NCBI GenBank assembly: GCA_038236965.1
Contig: JBBRZF010000146.1
Location: 1 to 8,970, forward strand
DNA from: JBBRZF01 sp038236965
Lineage (GTDB): Bacteria; Acidobacteriota; Terriglobia; Terriglobales; Acidobacteriaceae
Reading direction: 5' to 3'
DNA length: 8,970 nucleotides
Below, one piece after another: positions 1 to 6,675 of the stretch. The notes under the pieces are model-generated. The model saw only the letters and a list, made by a program, of their open reading frames with translations, was not told where the DNA came from and searched no databases. Each line of letters opens with the position of its first letter. Within the stretch, counting starts at the first letter, position 1. Made by a program: the position numbers and the translations under genes.

Positions 1-1
1 C

Positions 2-87
2 TCAGCCGTGCCTACGGCACTTGAATCGATGGAGATGCGGTACCCCGCACTTCGTGCGGGGCTATGGTCAGCCGTGCCTCCGGCACT
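2..87. repeat. Duplicated 20-base hairpin unit flanking a strong palindrome
   Basis: A 20-base unit beginning TCAGCCGTGCC occurs at 2-21 and again at 68-87 with one mismatch (A at 14, C at 80). Each copy can fold on GTGCC/GGCAC arms. Between them, 43-61 is an 8-bp perfect stem (CCCCGCAC, loop TTC, GTGCGGGG). The arrangement resembles the REP-like intergenic palindromes scattered through many bacterial genomes, and to my eye those of Acidobacteriota in particular. Only the repeat and its palindromes are seen; dispersal in the genome is inferred. The element may continue left of the window. Confidence 0.65.
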
Positions 88-97
88 GAAGTCAAAA

Positions 98-160
98 GCA
101 AGAGCGAGAGCAATTGCAAGTGTAAGGGCAAGAGCAAGAGCTAGAGCAGAGCAGAGCAAG
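98..160. repeat. Degenerate GCAAGA hexanucleotide tandem tract
   Basis: Eight consecutive six-base units (98-145) follow the pattern GCAAGA, with variants GCGAGA, GCAATT, GCAAGT, GTAAGG and GCTAGA. They are followed by five-base units GCAGA, GCAGA and GCAAG (146-160). The strand bias is strongly purine-rich. An open frame runs through it on the plus strand (Arg/Ala repeats), but that is a by-product of the repeat and has no credible start context. It looks like a low-complexity intergenic tract, possibly prone to slippage. Confidence 0.6.
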
Positions 161-169
161 GTCAAAGAC

Positions 170-189
170 CGCGAGCGAGGGCGCTCGCG
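170..189. repeat. Inverted repeat, 8-bp stem
   Basis: CGCGAGCG (170-177), loop AGGG, CGCTCGCG (182-189) form a perfect 8-bp stem. No T run follows on either strand, so it does not look like an intrinsic terminator. It belongs to the same gene-free repeat cluster as the elements at 2-160. Confidence 0.5.
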
Positions 190-246
190 CCACATCAAGC
201 AGAGTCAACGGAATAAGCAAGAGCAGAGCCACATTTGGCAAAGGCT

Positions 247-285
247 ACGGCAAAACAAAAACGCGCCTCGTGGGAGGCGCGTTTT
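247..285 (-). terminator. Intrinsic terminator of the ETF operon
   Basis: A perfect 12-bp stem (258-269 paired with 274-285, loop GTGG; GC-rich core CGCGCCTC/GAGGCGCG) begins 19 bases past the etfA stop codon. Read on the minus strand, the hairpin runs directly into TTTTTGTTTTG, a typical rho-independent arrangement. On the plus strand the hairpin is followed only by TTTTGAGTTTG, so termination in that direction would be weaker. It marks the 3' end of the leftward four-gene operon. Confidence 0.88.
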
Positions 286-304
286 GAGTTTGCTGAATAC
301 GGAA

Positions 305-1360
305 TCAGGCGTTGACGGTGGAGGATTTCTTTTCTGCCACCAAGGCGTTCAACTTCGTCATTACCTCGAAGGCGTCAGCTACGTAGACGACGTCGGCTTT
401 GCCGCGCGCCCATCCGCAGTTTGCGTCGAGGTTGATGGCGCGACGTTCGTTGATGAATCGCCAGCCTACTACGTGAGGCTCTTCGCCGTGGCAACAGGTG
501 GAGAGGCCTTTGGGGTGACGAGGCGTTGCGCCGGTTTGGCCGACCTGGTTCATGTGCGACATGAATTTCAGGATCGACTGTCCTTCGCCGCTCAGGTCAA
601 CCAATGATTTGCTGCTGCCTAGCGATGCGTTGCTGGCGCGCAGGAATCCGAGGATAAGGTTTTCGGCTTCTTGCGGATGCGATTGTCCATCCTTCTGTTT
701 CTTGGTCCAGCCAGCGCCGGCGACGAAGAGCAGGGCGGCGTCCGGACGAATGGTCTGCTCGTCGGACTTGGAGGCTTCGATGCCGATCACGGTGGTGCGC
801 TTGTGCGCGTCGCCGAGGGCGATGGCCAGCATTTCGACCGATGCTACGGCGGGCGCGGCGTCGAAGGCCGGGTAACAACCGCTATCGACCAGCAACATCC
901 ACGGGCGTTGCGTACGCTGAAGTTCGGCGACCATGCGCTGACGATAGAACCAGCGCGTGATGACGGGAGCGTCATTGGAGGTGGCGATGCGGTTGACGTG
1001 CGTATCCACGCGTCCGTTGATGCGGAAGCTTACGCCGGGCACGACGCGAGAGAGGCGCGAGGTGGCGGGCGCGATAACGATGGTGGCGCGCGAAGAGCGG
1101 CAGAGAATTTCCACTGCGGCTGCGTCGGTTGCGTAACGCGGCGTGCTGTAATCCTCGCCGGAGATTCCGTAGATGGTCTGCGCTCCGGCGGCGGCGATGG
1201 TATTGGCTGCGGCGGTCAGGTTCTGTCCGAAGAGAGCGGCGAAGAAGGCGGAGCCGGGAATGGAAACGGCGAGTTGCTGCGCGGCGGTGAGGGCTTCCAG
1301 CGCGGCTTTCGCCAGCGAGCCATCGGCTTCGGTGTGTGCGAGGAAAAGAATCGTTTCCAC
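305..1360 (-). CDS. etfA: Electron transfer flavoprotein alpha subunit, divergent FixB-like
   Basis: This is the alpha subunit of the EtfAB heterodimer, the soluble carrier that takes electrons from the flavin of a dehydrogenase. The N-terminal half has the Rossmann-like ETF fold. The C-terminal FAD domain shows the hallmark QVGQTG (residues 272-277), SSKSLVD where the family has SRxxxD, and an Asn-Leu-Asp (INLD) like the family INxD. The usual GISGAxQH flavin loop is replaced by HGEEPHVVG (about 291-299), so this is a divergent branch. I chose GTG at 1360 (351 aa): it has GGAGA six bases upstream and begins right at the family's first beta strand. An ATG at 1402 would add 14 residues and overlap etfB by 16 bases, but lacks a Shine-Dalgarno. 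It is the last gene of the operon, followed by a terminator. The family call is firm; the partner and flavin behaviour are inferred. Confidence 0.87.
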   Translation of the reverse strand: METILFLAHTEADGSLAKAALEALTAAQQLAVSIPGSAFFAALFGQNLTAAANTIAAAGAQTIYGISGEDYSTPRYATDAAAVEILCRSSRATIVIAPATSRLSRVVPGVSFRINGRVDTHVNRIATSNDAPVITRWFYRQRMVAELQRTQRPWMLLVDSGCYPAFDAAPAVASVEMLAIALGDAHKRTTVIGIEASKSDEQTIRPDAALLFVAGAGWTKKQKDGQSHPQEAENLILGFLRASNASLGSSKSLVDLSGEGQSILKFMSHMNQVGQTGATPRHPKGLSTCCHGEEPHVVGWRFINERRAINLDANCGWARGKADVVYVADAFEVMTKLNALVAEKKSSTVNA

Positions 1361-1386
1361 TTGTGTCTCCAATGTTGGTGGCGCGG

Positions 1387-2193
1387 TCACTTGGAAATCC
1401 ATTCGAAGATTTCGGCTGCGATCTGGTCGGCGTTCATATCTTTTTCAATGCGCGTCTGGCGTTGCTGTTTGGGCAACTCGACCTTGAGATAGCTCAATCC
1501 ATCGGCTCCAACTTTAACGGGCTTGGCCTTTTGCAGCGCGGGCATGATGGCGCGCATGTTGGCCATTCCGACTTGCGGATCGTTGCGCGGTTCGCCTAGG
1601 TCTCCGGTGGCCCAGCCGAGAACGGCGGGGGCTCCGGCGCAGGTTGCGACCTGGTGATGTCCGCTTTCGACACGTTCGAGAACGTCGAAGGAGCCGTCGT
1701 CGCGAACGGTGATGCGGTCCACACCCTGGAACTGGTCGGTCACACCTAACATTTCTCCGACGATTTGCAGCGTGGCTCCGGCGCCGCGCGTAGCAGATTC
1801 CCATCCGCCGAAAAGCAGCAGGCTGGACTTGTCGTAGCCGGGGATGGCGAGGATGGCGGCAGCCAAGGCAGCGGCGGTTTCATGCGCGTCGGTGAATCCG
1901 CCGCCGGGGCCATCGATGGCGACGAGTTCGAACGGCGCCTTTTGTCCGACGGTCATCATGACCTGTTGCAGCTTGGCCTTGGGACCGAGCGCGACGAGGT
2001 AGACCTTGCTGCCGGGAATCTTTTTGGCCAGGTTGGCAGCTTCGTAAAGTGCATGCCCCGCCCAGGGATCGAGCACGGCGGGAAGCATAAGCTCATTTTT
2101 GAGCGCGGGGCCTGTGGGGCTGGAAATGGGTTCCAGCGTTTGCAGCGGGTCAGGCACAATGCCACCGCATACGACGATTTGAAAAGGTTTCAT
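1387..2193 (-). CDS. etfB: Electron transfer flavoprotein beta subunit, FixA-like
   Basis: This is the beta subunit of EtfAB (268 aa, close to the usual 250-280). It starts with the family's first strand (MKPFQIVVCGGIVPDP, compare VKxVPD), followed by a DPWAGHALYEAANL segment equivalent to the NPxDxxAxExAL region. Near residues 199-225 it has the GEPRxDPQ...MANMRAIMPALQKAKP stretch that corresponds to the ETF-beta signature (NEPRxxSLxxIMxAKKKP). The nucleotide loop usually written DxDTxQ is instead SATRGAGATLQ (133-143), so whether it binds AMP, as in classical ETFs, or a second FAD, as in bifurcating ones, cannot be read off. It lies 33 bases after the FixC-like gene and just before etfA. 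The Shine-Dalgarno is weak, suggesting translational coupling. The family is sure; the cofactor state is open. Confidence 0.88.
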   Translation of the reverse strand: MKPFQIVVCGGIVPDPLQTLEPISSPTGPALKNELMLPAVLDPWAGHALYEAANLAKKIPGSKVYLVALGPKAKLQQVMMTVGQKAPFELVAIDGPGGGFTDAHETAAALAAAILAIPGYDKSSLLLFGGWESATRGAGATLQIVGEMLGVTDQFQGVDRITVRDDGSFDVLERVESGHHQVATCAGAPAVLGWATGDLGEPRNDPQVGMANMRAIMPALQKAKPVKVGADGLSYLKVELPKQQRQTRIEKDMNADQIAAEIFEWISK

Positions 2194-2226
2194 GGGACTC
2201 GCTTCACGATAATAAAGATGATGGGT

Positions 2227-4092
2227 CTAGTTTTCTGCCGAGTGCAGTCCACCTGCTCCGGCGCGGAATTCGATATTGGTTTTGTTGCGAGCAATCTCCT
2301 GGGAACAGTTCCAGAGACAGGCTCCGCAGTGCACGCACTTTTCGCGATCAAACTTGGGCGTGCCGTCTTCGCCTTCGGTAATGGCCTGACCGGAGCAAAT
2401 GGATACGCAGGTTCGCGAACCGCATTGCTTGCAAATCTCCGGCTGCACGAATACGACGTGGTCGGCGTATCCGGCGGGCGCCTGCACCTTGCCGCCTACG
2501 AGCAGCGCGTCCTGGTGAGTGACCAGTAGTTTTCCGTCGTAGGGAATGGCGGGCCATCCGCAGCGATCCATGAGCGCGTCGTGGAAGTTCGCGTTGTCGG
2601 CGAGGCATTGCTCGCGTATGCGCTCGATCTCGGGGTGCGTGAGTTTTCCGGCAAAGTATTTTTCCGGCGACTGTATGCGCGCGTGCGGAGGAGCGGGTTC
2701 GGCGCGCAAGGCGATTGCGCCGTTGGTCAATCCGGCGAGGCCCATGCCGATGAGTCCGCTGACGACGCCGTGCTGGAATCCGTCGCGCGCGTGTTCGGCG
2801 ATGCGTCCTTCGCGCTCGACCCAACTTTGGCGGCGACGGTCCACGTAGGCCTTGTTGAGATTTTCGCGGGTGAAGGGAAGCTTGTCCTTTAGAAGATCGA
2901 TGACGCCTTCGGCAAGTAGAGTGCCGGTGGTCCATGCTTCATCGACGCCGGAGCCGGTAAGGACGTTGGTGGAGCCGGAGCCTTCACCGATGCGAGCGTA
3001 TCCGTTGCCGGCGAGGAATGGTTCGCCACGCTTGCCGGATTCCTGCAACGATTTCGCGCCCCACGAACGCAGCGTTCCGCCTTCAAGGTAGCGCCAGAAA
3101 TAGGGGTGCATCATGAAGTGTTGCAGATAGCGATACGAGGTCCGGACGGGTGAATCGAACCAGGAGGGAACGAAAATCCCTATGGTGGCGACGCGGTCGG
3201 GATGGACGTACATGAATCCGAAGATCTCGGGTTCGGGATAGCCGAAGGTGTGGAAGACGGTACCGGGCTCGAGGTTGACGTGAGCCGGGAGGTCGACGAC
3301 GGCTTTCATGCCGATGGCCCAATCGCGCACGTGATGGTCGTGGGGCATACCGAAATGGTCGTCGAGTTGACGCCCGACGGGGCCAACGGGACCGTCGGCT
3401 ACGACGGTGAGCGCGGCCTTGATGTCCATGCCGGCCATGAAGCTGGCGTCGGGATTGCCCGTCTTGTCCACGCCTTGATCGACGAGGCGAACGCCGACGA
3501 CATCGTGTCCTTTTATCAAGGCTTTGTCGACGGGCATGCCGGGCCAGATCTGAACGGAGCCTGAGCCGAGGAGTTGCGAACCGACCCACTGGTTGAATTG
3601 GCCGATGGAAAGCAACAGGCCGTCATGCTTGTTCAGGAATTCAGGCGTATAGGGCAACTCAACTGCGTTTAGTTCTGTTTTGGAGAGAAACTTAAAGTTC
3701 TTGATTAGCTTGTCGGCGATGCGTAAGGCGGCGGAACGGCGGCTTGCTCCCACGGGATCGAGGAGGTAGAGAACCTTCTCGTTGGTGACCGCAGTGGCCA
3801 TGGGAATATCGGCGGCGTTGAGGTCAGGAAAGGACTGGCGGATGCCGCGGGCACGAGTGACCACGCCGGAGACGCCGAAGCCGAGGTCGTCGGCGCGTTC
3901 GTAGCAGATGACCTGCGGAGGCATTCCGGGCATTGCGGAACTCTCGACAACATTCGAGCCGTCTTCGTTGACGAGTTTGCGCGCGAGCGTGGTGAGGAAT
4001 CCGCCCATGGCCGGACCGAAGCCGACGCAAGCAATGTCGACTTCCAGGCTGGGACGCTCGATTTCCGGTTCCTGAGGTTCGCCGTGGTGCAT
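2227..4092 (-). CDS. FixC/ETF-quinone oxidoreductase-like flavoprotein with fused ferredoxin domain (FixCX fusion)
   Basis: It probably accepts electrons from EtfAB and hands them to quinone or another carrier, as FixCX and ETF-QO do. The N-terminus has an FAD Rossmann motif (VGFGPAMGG, 23-31). ADGPVGPVGR (232-241) matches the second FAD motif of the family, and AGNGYARIGEGSG...LTGSGVDEAWTTG (361-390) stands where GDAAG...GxGIxxAxxSG is usual. The C-terminal 70 residues form a ferredoxin-like domain with eight cysteines: C554, C557, C562, C566 and C586, C589, C592, C596, enough for two [4Fe-4S] clusters. ETF-QO has four such cysteines. The 621-aa length exceeds typical ETF-QO (about 540-600) and FixC (about 430). 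ATG 4092 is preceded by GGAAGG at good spacing. There is no obvious signal peptide or transmembrane helix, so any membrane contact would be peripheral. It ends in TAG. Confidence 0.85.
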   Translation of the reverse strand: MHHGEPQEPEIERPSLEVDIACVGFGPAMGGFLTTLARKLVNEDGSNVVESSAMPGMPPQVICYERADDLGFGVSGVVTRARGIRQSFPDLNAADIPMATAVTNEKVLYLLDPVGASRRSAALRIADKLIKNFKFLSKTELNAVELPYTPEFLNKHDGLLLSIGQFNQWVGSQLLGSGSVQIWPGMPVDKALIKGHDVVGVRLVDQGVDKTGNPDASFMAGMDIKAALTVVADGPVGPVGRQLDDHFGMPHDHHVRDWAIGMKAVVDLPAHVNLEPGTVFHTFGYPEPEIFGFMYVHPDRVATIGIFVPSWFDSPVRTSYRYLQHFMMHPYFWRYLEGGTLRSWGAKSLQESGKRGEPFLAGNGYARIGEGSGSTNVLTGSGVDEAWTTGTLLAEGVIDLLKDKLPFTRENLNKAYVDRRRQSWVEREGRIAEHARDGFQHGVVSGLIGMGLAGLTNGAIALRAEPAPPHARIQSPEKYFAGKLTHPEIERIREQCLADNANFHDALMDRCGWPAIPYDGKLLVTHQDALLVGGKVQAPAGYADHVVFVQPEICKQCGSRTCVSICSGQAITEGEDGTPKFDREKCVHCGACLWNCSQEIARNKTNIEFRAGAGGLHSAEN

Positions 4093-4113
4093 AGGTGCCT
4101 TCCCAAAACGCGA

Positions 4114-4143
4114 CGCGCGCTCCGCGAATTGCGAGAGCGCGTG
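4114..4143 (-). other. Intercistronic hairpin between dehydrogenase and FixC-like gene
   Basis: In the 63-base gap, 4114-4122 pairs with 4135-4143 (9 bp, one G-U), and the loop can pair further on CGC/GCG. On the minus-strand transcript it lies between the TAG of the dehydrogenase and the Shine-Dalgarno of the next gene. It is followed by only four consecutive T residues (GCGTTTTGGG), too few for a strong terminator. It could adjust the relative expression or mRNA stability of the first gene, or be fortuitous in GC-rich DNA. Confidence 0.35.
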
Positions 4144-4155
4144 CGGTTTTCCGTT

Positions 4156-6390
4156 CTACATCGGGTAGTCGAGTGCTTCCGGAATCATGACCTTCTGCAA
4201 GGCTTCGGCAGCGCGATCCTTGGCGAGCAGGACTCCGGTGAGACAGCCATCGAGTTTGCTGCGAAGTCGCTGGAAGGATTCCTCTCCGCGACAGCCGGGG
4301 CAGGGACCCGCTTTGGCCGGATGCTCTCCGTTGGGGCCGACGACGTCGACGGCGCAGGCGGAGATTCCGGGGATGAGTCCCTCGAGGAAGTCGAGGTCTT
4401 CCGACTGATAGCAGCCCTTGTGGTCGGAATCGGTCCACGCGGGATGACGGTTGTATCCGTAAACGAGTTCGGCGCAGATGCGTCCGACTTCGCCAGCGGC
4501 TTTTGCAACCTGCACGTGAGCGAGGTCAGAGAGGAACTGTACGGTTCCTTCGAGACCTTCGGCGACGATTGGATTTTCCGGGCCCTTGGCTTCGAGTTCG
4601 AGGACGTCGAGAATCTGCTGGCGGGAGGCGAGCAGCCAGCAGAGCGCGTCGGCCAGAGCGAAGGTCACGGCCTGGCGGGTGCTGTGATAAAGCTTGCCGC
4701 CATCGGCGTCGGTCGCAGTCTGTAGATGATCGAATGTCCAGAGCCATAGCTTCATGGCCGAGGCGAGCGCGCAGGCACCGGTGCCGGGCTTCATCGAAGC
4801 GACGTGGCGCATCTCGATGATCCAGTTGCGGAACTGAGCGAGGAAGACTTCGTTGGTCATGGTGACCGTGAGATTGCGGCGCTGCACCGCCTCGGGACCT
4901 TCGTAGGTGGCTTCGAGTTGCGAATCCATCCACTTGTGTCCGAGGAAGCCGGGGCAATCTTCGGTGATGCCGTATCCGCCCATGAGGCTGACGGCCTCGC
5001 GCAGGGCGACGGAGCCTTTGCCGGTATTCCAGAGCTTGGAAGCGGGGCAGAGGACGCTGGCGACGGAATCGAGAATGGCGAACTGTACGAGGGTGTCATC
5101 GTGCAGATCGGCCAGGCGCACGCTATTGCGCGCTTCTGGCGATGTGTTGCAAAGTTCGAGGAATTCCAGCGCGTCCTTCGTGACGGTGCGGAAGAATTTC
5201 ATTTCGGACTTGCCGCCGGCGATACCTTTTTCCGCGAGGATGCGGGTCTTCTCTTTTTCCAGCGGATCGACGACGTCAAAGCAGCGAGCGGCGGCGAAGG
5301 CGAGGGATGCTCCGGCTTCGCCCATCGCCCAAATGTCGAGCAGACGATGGAGAACGTCTTCACGCTGCTGAAGTCCGAGTTCATAGCGGAGGGTTCCGGG
5401 CGTTGCCTGTTCGGCTCCGCGGAAGCGGCCGCGGGAATAACGGATGACGGGTTCGATGGCAGAGAGAAGTTTGGCCGAGGTCATGACGGCGACGGTGACG
5501 CGCGTGCGCTTGAAGACGGCTTCGATGACTTCGCTGTGCGAGTAGTTGGGAACGATGACGCCGTCTTTCACCGTGTATCCGCCGACGATGCGGCTGGCGG
5601 GAACTTTGAGGCTGAAGATGGGGTCGCTGGTGGAAGATAGCTGGTGCACCATCTTGCGCGTAGGCGTGCCGCGGTCGAAGGTGCCCTCGTCGCCCTGTTC
5701 GAGGATGACGATGCAACTGGACTTGATGCGCGGGTCGGCGGTGTCCACGGCTGCGGTGACGAAATTGGCGAAGCCCATGTTGGTGATGAAGCGTCCGCGC
5801 TTTTCGACTTGGAGCATGGGCTCATCGCCGTCTTTCCAATCGAGGATGCGAACCTTGCCATTCAACATTCCGGTGTCAACGCCGACGTAGGGAATGGGTT
5901 CGGTGAGGCAGAAGGCTCCTCGCCAGGGCTTGCGATCTTCGCCGGGCTGGGCGGGGGCGCAAAGACTCATGTACTTCTGTTTCTGCTCTTCGGTTCCGCG
6001 CTCATGGATGGGAGAGAGCGCAAGGCATCCGGCAAGGGAACCGGTTGCGGCGCCGGCATCGACCCAGGCGAGTTCGTAGGCGATGAGGGATAAAGCGAGA
6101 TTTTTGGGGCCGGAGATGAATCCGCCTTCTTCGGGTTCCATGAAGGCGGCGGTGATGCCGGCATCGTCATAAGCCTGAAGAAGTTCGTTCTTGCGGTCCG
6201 TCCATTCATGAGTATTGCGGGCGCCCTCGGCGACCAGGCGTGCGACCAGACCTCGGGCCACGGAGCGCGAGGACTGCACCAGCATCTGGAGGTCGTATCT
6301 ATCTGCATATCGCCAAAGGATTTGGCGTACATCGTCCCCGGGCAAAGTGCGCAGGGATTGAATCTCGGGCTTGGCGGCGGTGGTAGCCAT
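4156..6390 (-). CDS. Acyl-CoA dehydrogenase with long C-terminal extension
   Basis: An FAD-dependent dehydrogenase of the acyl-CoA dehydrogenase superfamily, which introduces an alpha-beta double bond into a CoA thioester and reduces ETF. Seen in order: helical N-terminal domain; beta-domain flavin motif CLTEP (161-165, compare xLTEPxAGSD); C-terminal helical domain with SLMGGYGITED (468-478) and LEATYEGPEAVQRR (492-505). The last contains the Glu (E497) at the position of the catalytic base in medium-chain enzymes (YEGTxxIQ). After about residue 510 come some 230 extra residues, mostly helical, with a CPGC pair (697 and 700) and further cysteines. At 744 aa it is nearly twice the usual 380-400. 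I chose ATG 6390 because AAAGGA lies 8 bases upstream and the leader is then about 35 bases; ATG 6420 would add 10 residues. It is the first gene of the ETF operon. Substrate unknown. It ends in TAG. Confidence 0.88.
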   Translation of the reverse strand: MATTAAKPEIQSLRTLPGDDVRQILWRYADRYDLQMLVQSSRSVARGLVARLVAEGARNTHEWTDRKNELLQAYDDAGITAAFMEPEEGGFISGPKNLALSLIAYELAWVDAGAATGSLAGCLALSPIHERGTEEQKQKYMSLCAPAQPGEDRKPWRGAFCLTEPIPYVGVDTGMLNGKVRILDWKDGDEPMLQVEKRGRFITNMGFANFVTAAVDTADPRIKSSCIVILEQGDEGTFDRGTPTRKMVHQLSSTSDPIFSLKVPASRIVGGYTVKDGVIVPNYSHSEVIEAVFKRTRVTVAVMTSAKLLSAIEPVIRYSRGRFRGAEQATPGTLRYELGLQQREDVLHRLLDIWAMGEAGASLAFAAARCFDVVDPLEKEKTRILAEKGIAGGKSEMKFFRTVTKDALEFLELCNTSPEARNSVRLADLHDDTLVQFAILDSVASVLCPASKLWNTGKGSVALREAVSLMGGYGITEDCPGFLGHKWMDSQLEATYEGPEAVQRRNLTVTMTNEVFLAQFRNWIIEMRHVASMKPGTGACALASAMKLWLWTFDHLQTATDADGGKLYHSTRQAVTFALADALCWLLASRQQILDVLELEAKGPENPIVAEGLEGTVQFLSDLAHVQVAKAAGEVGRICAELVYGYNRHPAWTDSDHKGCYQSEDLDFLEGLIPGISACAVDVVGPNGEHPAKAGPCPGCRGEESFQRLRSKLDGCLTGVLLAKDRAAEALQKVMIPEALDYPM

Positions 6391-6431
6391 AAGTCCCATC
6401 CTTTCTGGACAGATAGCCATTGTGATTTCTT

Positions 6432-6462
6432 ATTAACAAAGGGTCTGTGACCGACGGCACAA
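6432..6462 (-). promoter_or_regulatory. Candidate promoter of the acyl-CoA dehydrogenase/ETF operon
   Basis: On the minus strand TTGTGC (6462-6457) and GTTAAT (6437-6432) resemble -35 and -10 hexamers, but the 19-base spacer is long. A short palindrome, GGTC-TGT-GACC (6442-6452), sits between them and could be an operator. A start near 6425 would leave a leader of roughly 35 bases before ATG 6390. The evidence is weak and rests on motif resemblance only. Confidence 0.28.
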
Positions 6463-6491
6463 GCAGGAGTGACGTTAGGGCGGCGACCGCT

Positions 6492-6519
6492 TTGCAAGGC
6501 GAGGCGAAGGGGGTGTAAT
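6492..6519 (+). promoter_or_regulatory. Candidate sigma-70 promoter for the sensor kinase locus
   Basis: TTGCAA (6492-6497) and TGTAAT (6514-6519), 16 bases apart, match 4 of 6 and 5 of 6 positions of the -35 and -10 consensus. A transcript would start near 6526 and carry a leader of about 150 bases to the ATG at 6676. It lies in the divergent intergenic region, back to back with the ETF operon. Motif resemblance only. Confidence 0.28.
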
Positions 6520-6616
6520 CCGCGAAACAAGGGGCATCAAGAAAACAAACAAAAAATTCAGAGATTCTGGCTACTTTTCACAAGCAGCATCATCAAACGT
6601 TCTGCGAATCCTCCCT

Positions 6617-6630
6617 GCGGACCCGTCCGC
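6617..6630. promoter_or_regulatory. Short palindrome in the kinase leader
   Basis: GCGGAC-CC-GTCCGC is a perfect 6-base inverted repeat separated by two bases, 46 bases before the kinase ATG. It could be a small operator or leader hairpin. In GC-rich DNA a match of this size can also arise by chance, so I give it low weight. Confidence 0.22.
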
Positions 6631-6675
6631 TCGAACACCTTTCGCACTGGGCCCCGTGACATAGAGGTTGAGAAT

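Noticed and set aside
2..189. CRISPR array from the repeated 20-base unit
   Set aside because: There are only two copies, each itself palindromic, with a palindrome in place of a unique spacer, and no cas gene.
8..607. Plus-strand open frame of 199 codons at the left edge
   Set aside because: Its first half is the Arg/Ala translation of the GCAAGA tandem tract and its second half is antisense to etfA. It has no family resemblance and no ribosome site.
671..1492. Plus-strand open frame of 273 codons antisense to etfA
   Set aside because: The protein is glycine- and arginine-rich with no recognisable motif, which is typical of the complementary strand of a GC-rich gene. The minus-strand frame carries clear ETF-alpha motifs.
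1765..2529. Plus-strand open frame of 254 codons across etfB and the end of the FixC-like gene
   Set aside because: It is antisense to two well-supported genes and has no domain pattern.
4804..5640. Plus-strand open frame of 278 codons antisense to the acyl-CoA dehydrogenase
   Set aside because: Asp/Gly/Glu-rich shadow frame opposite a gene with conserved catalytic motifs.
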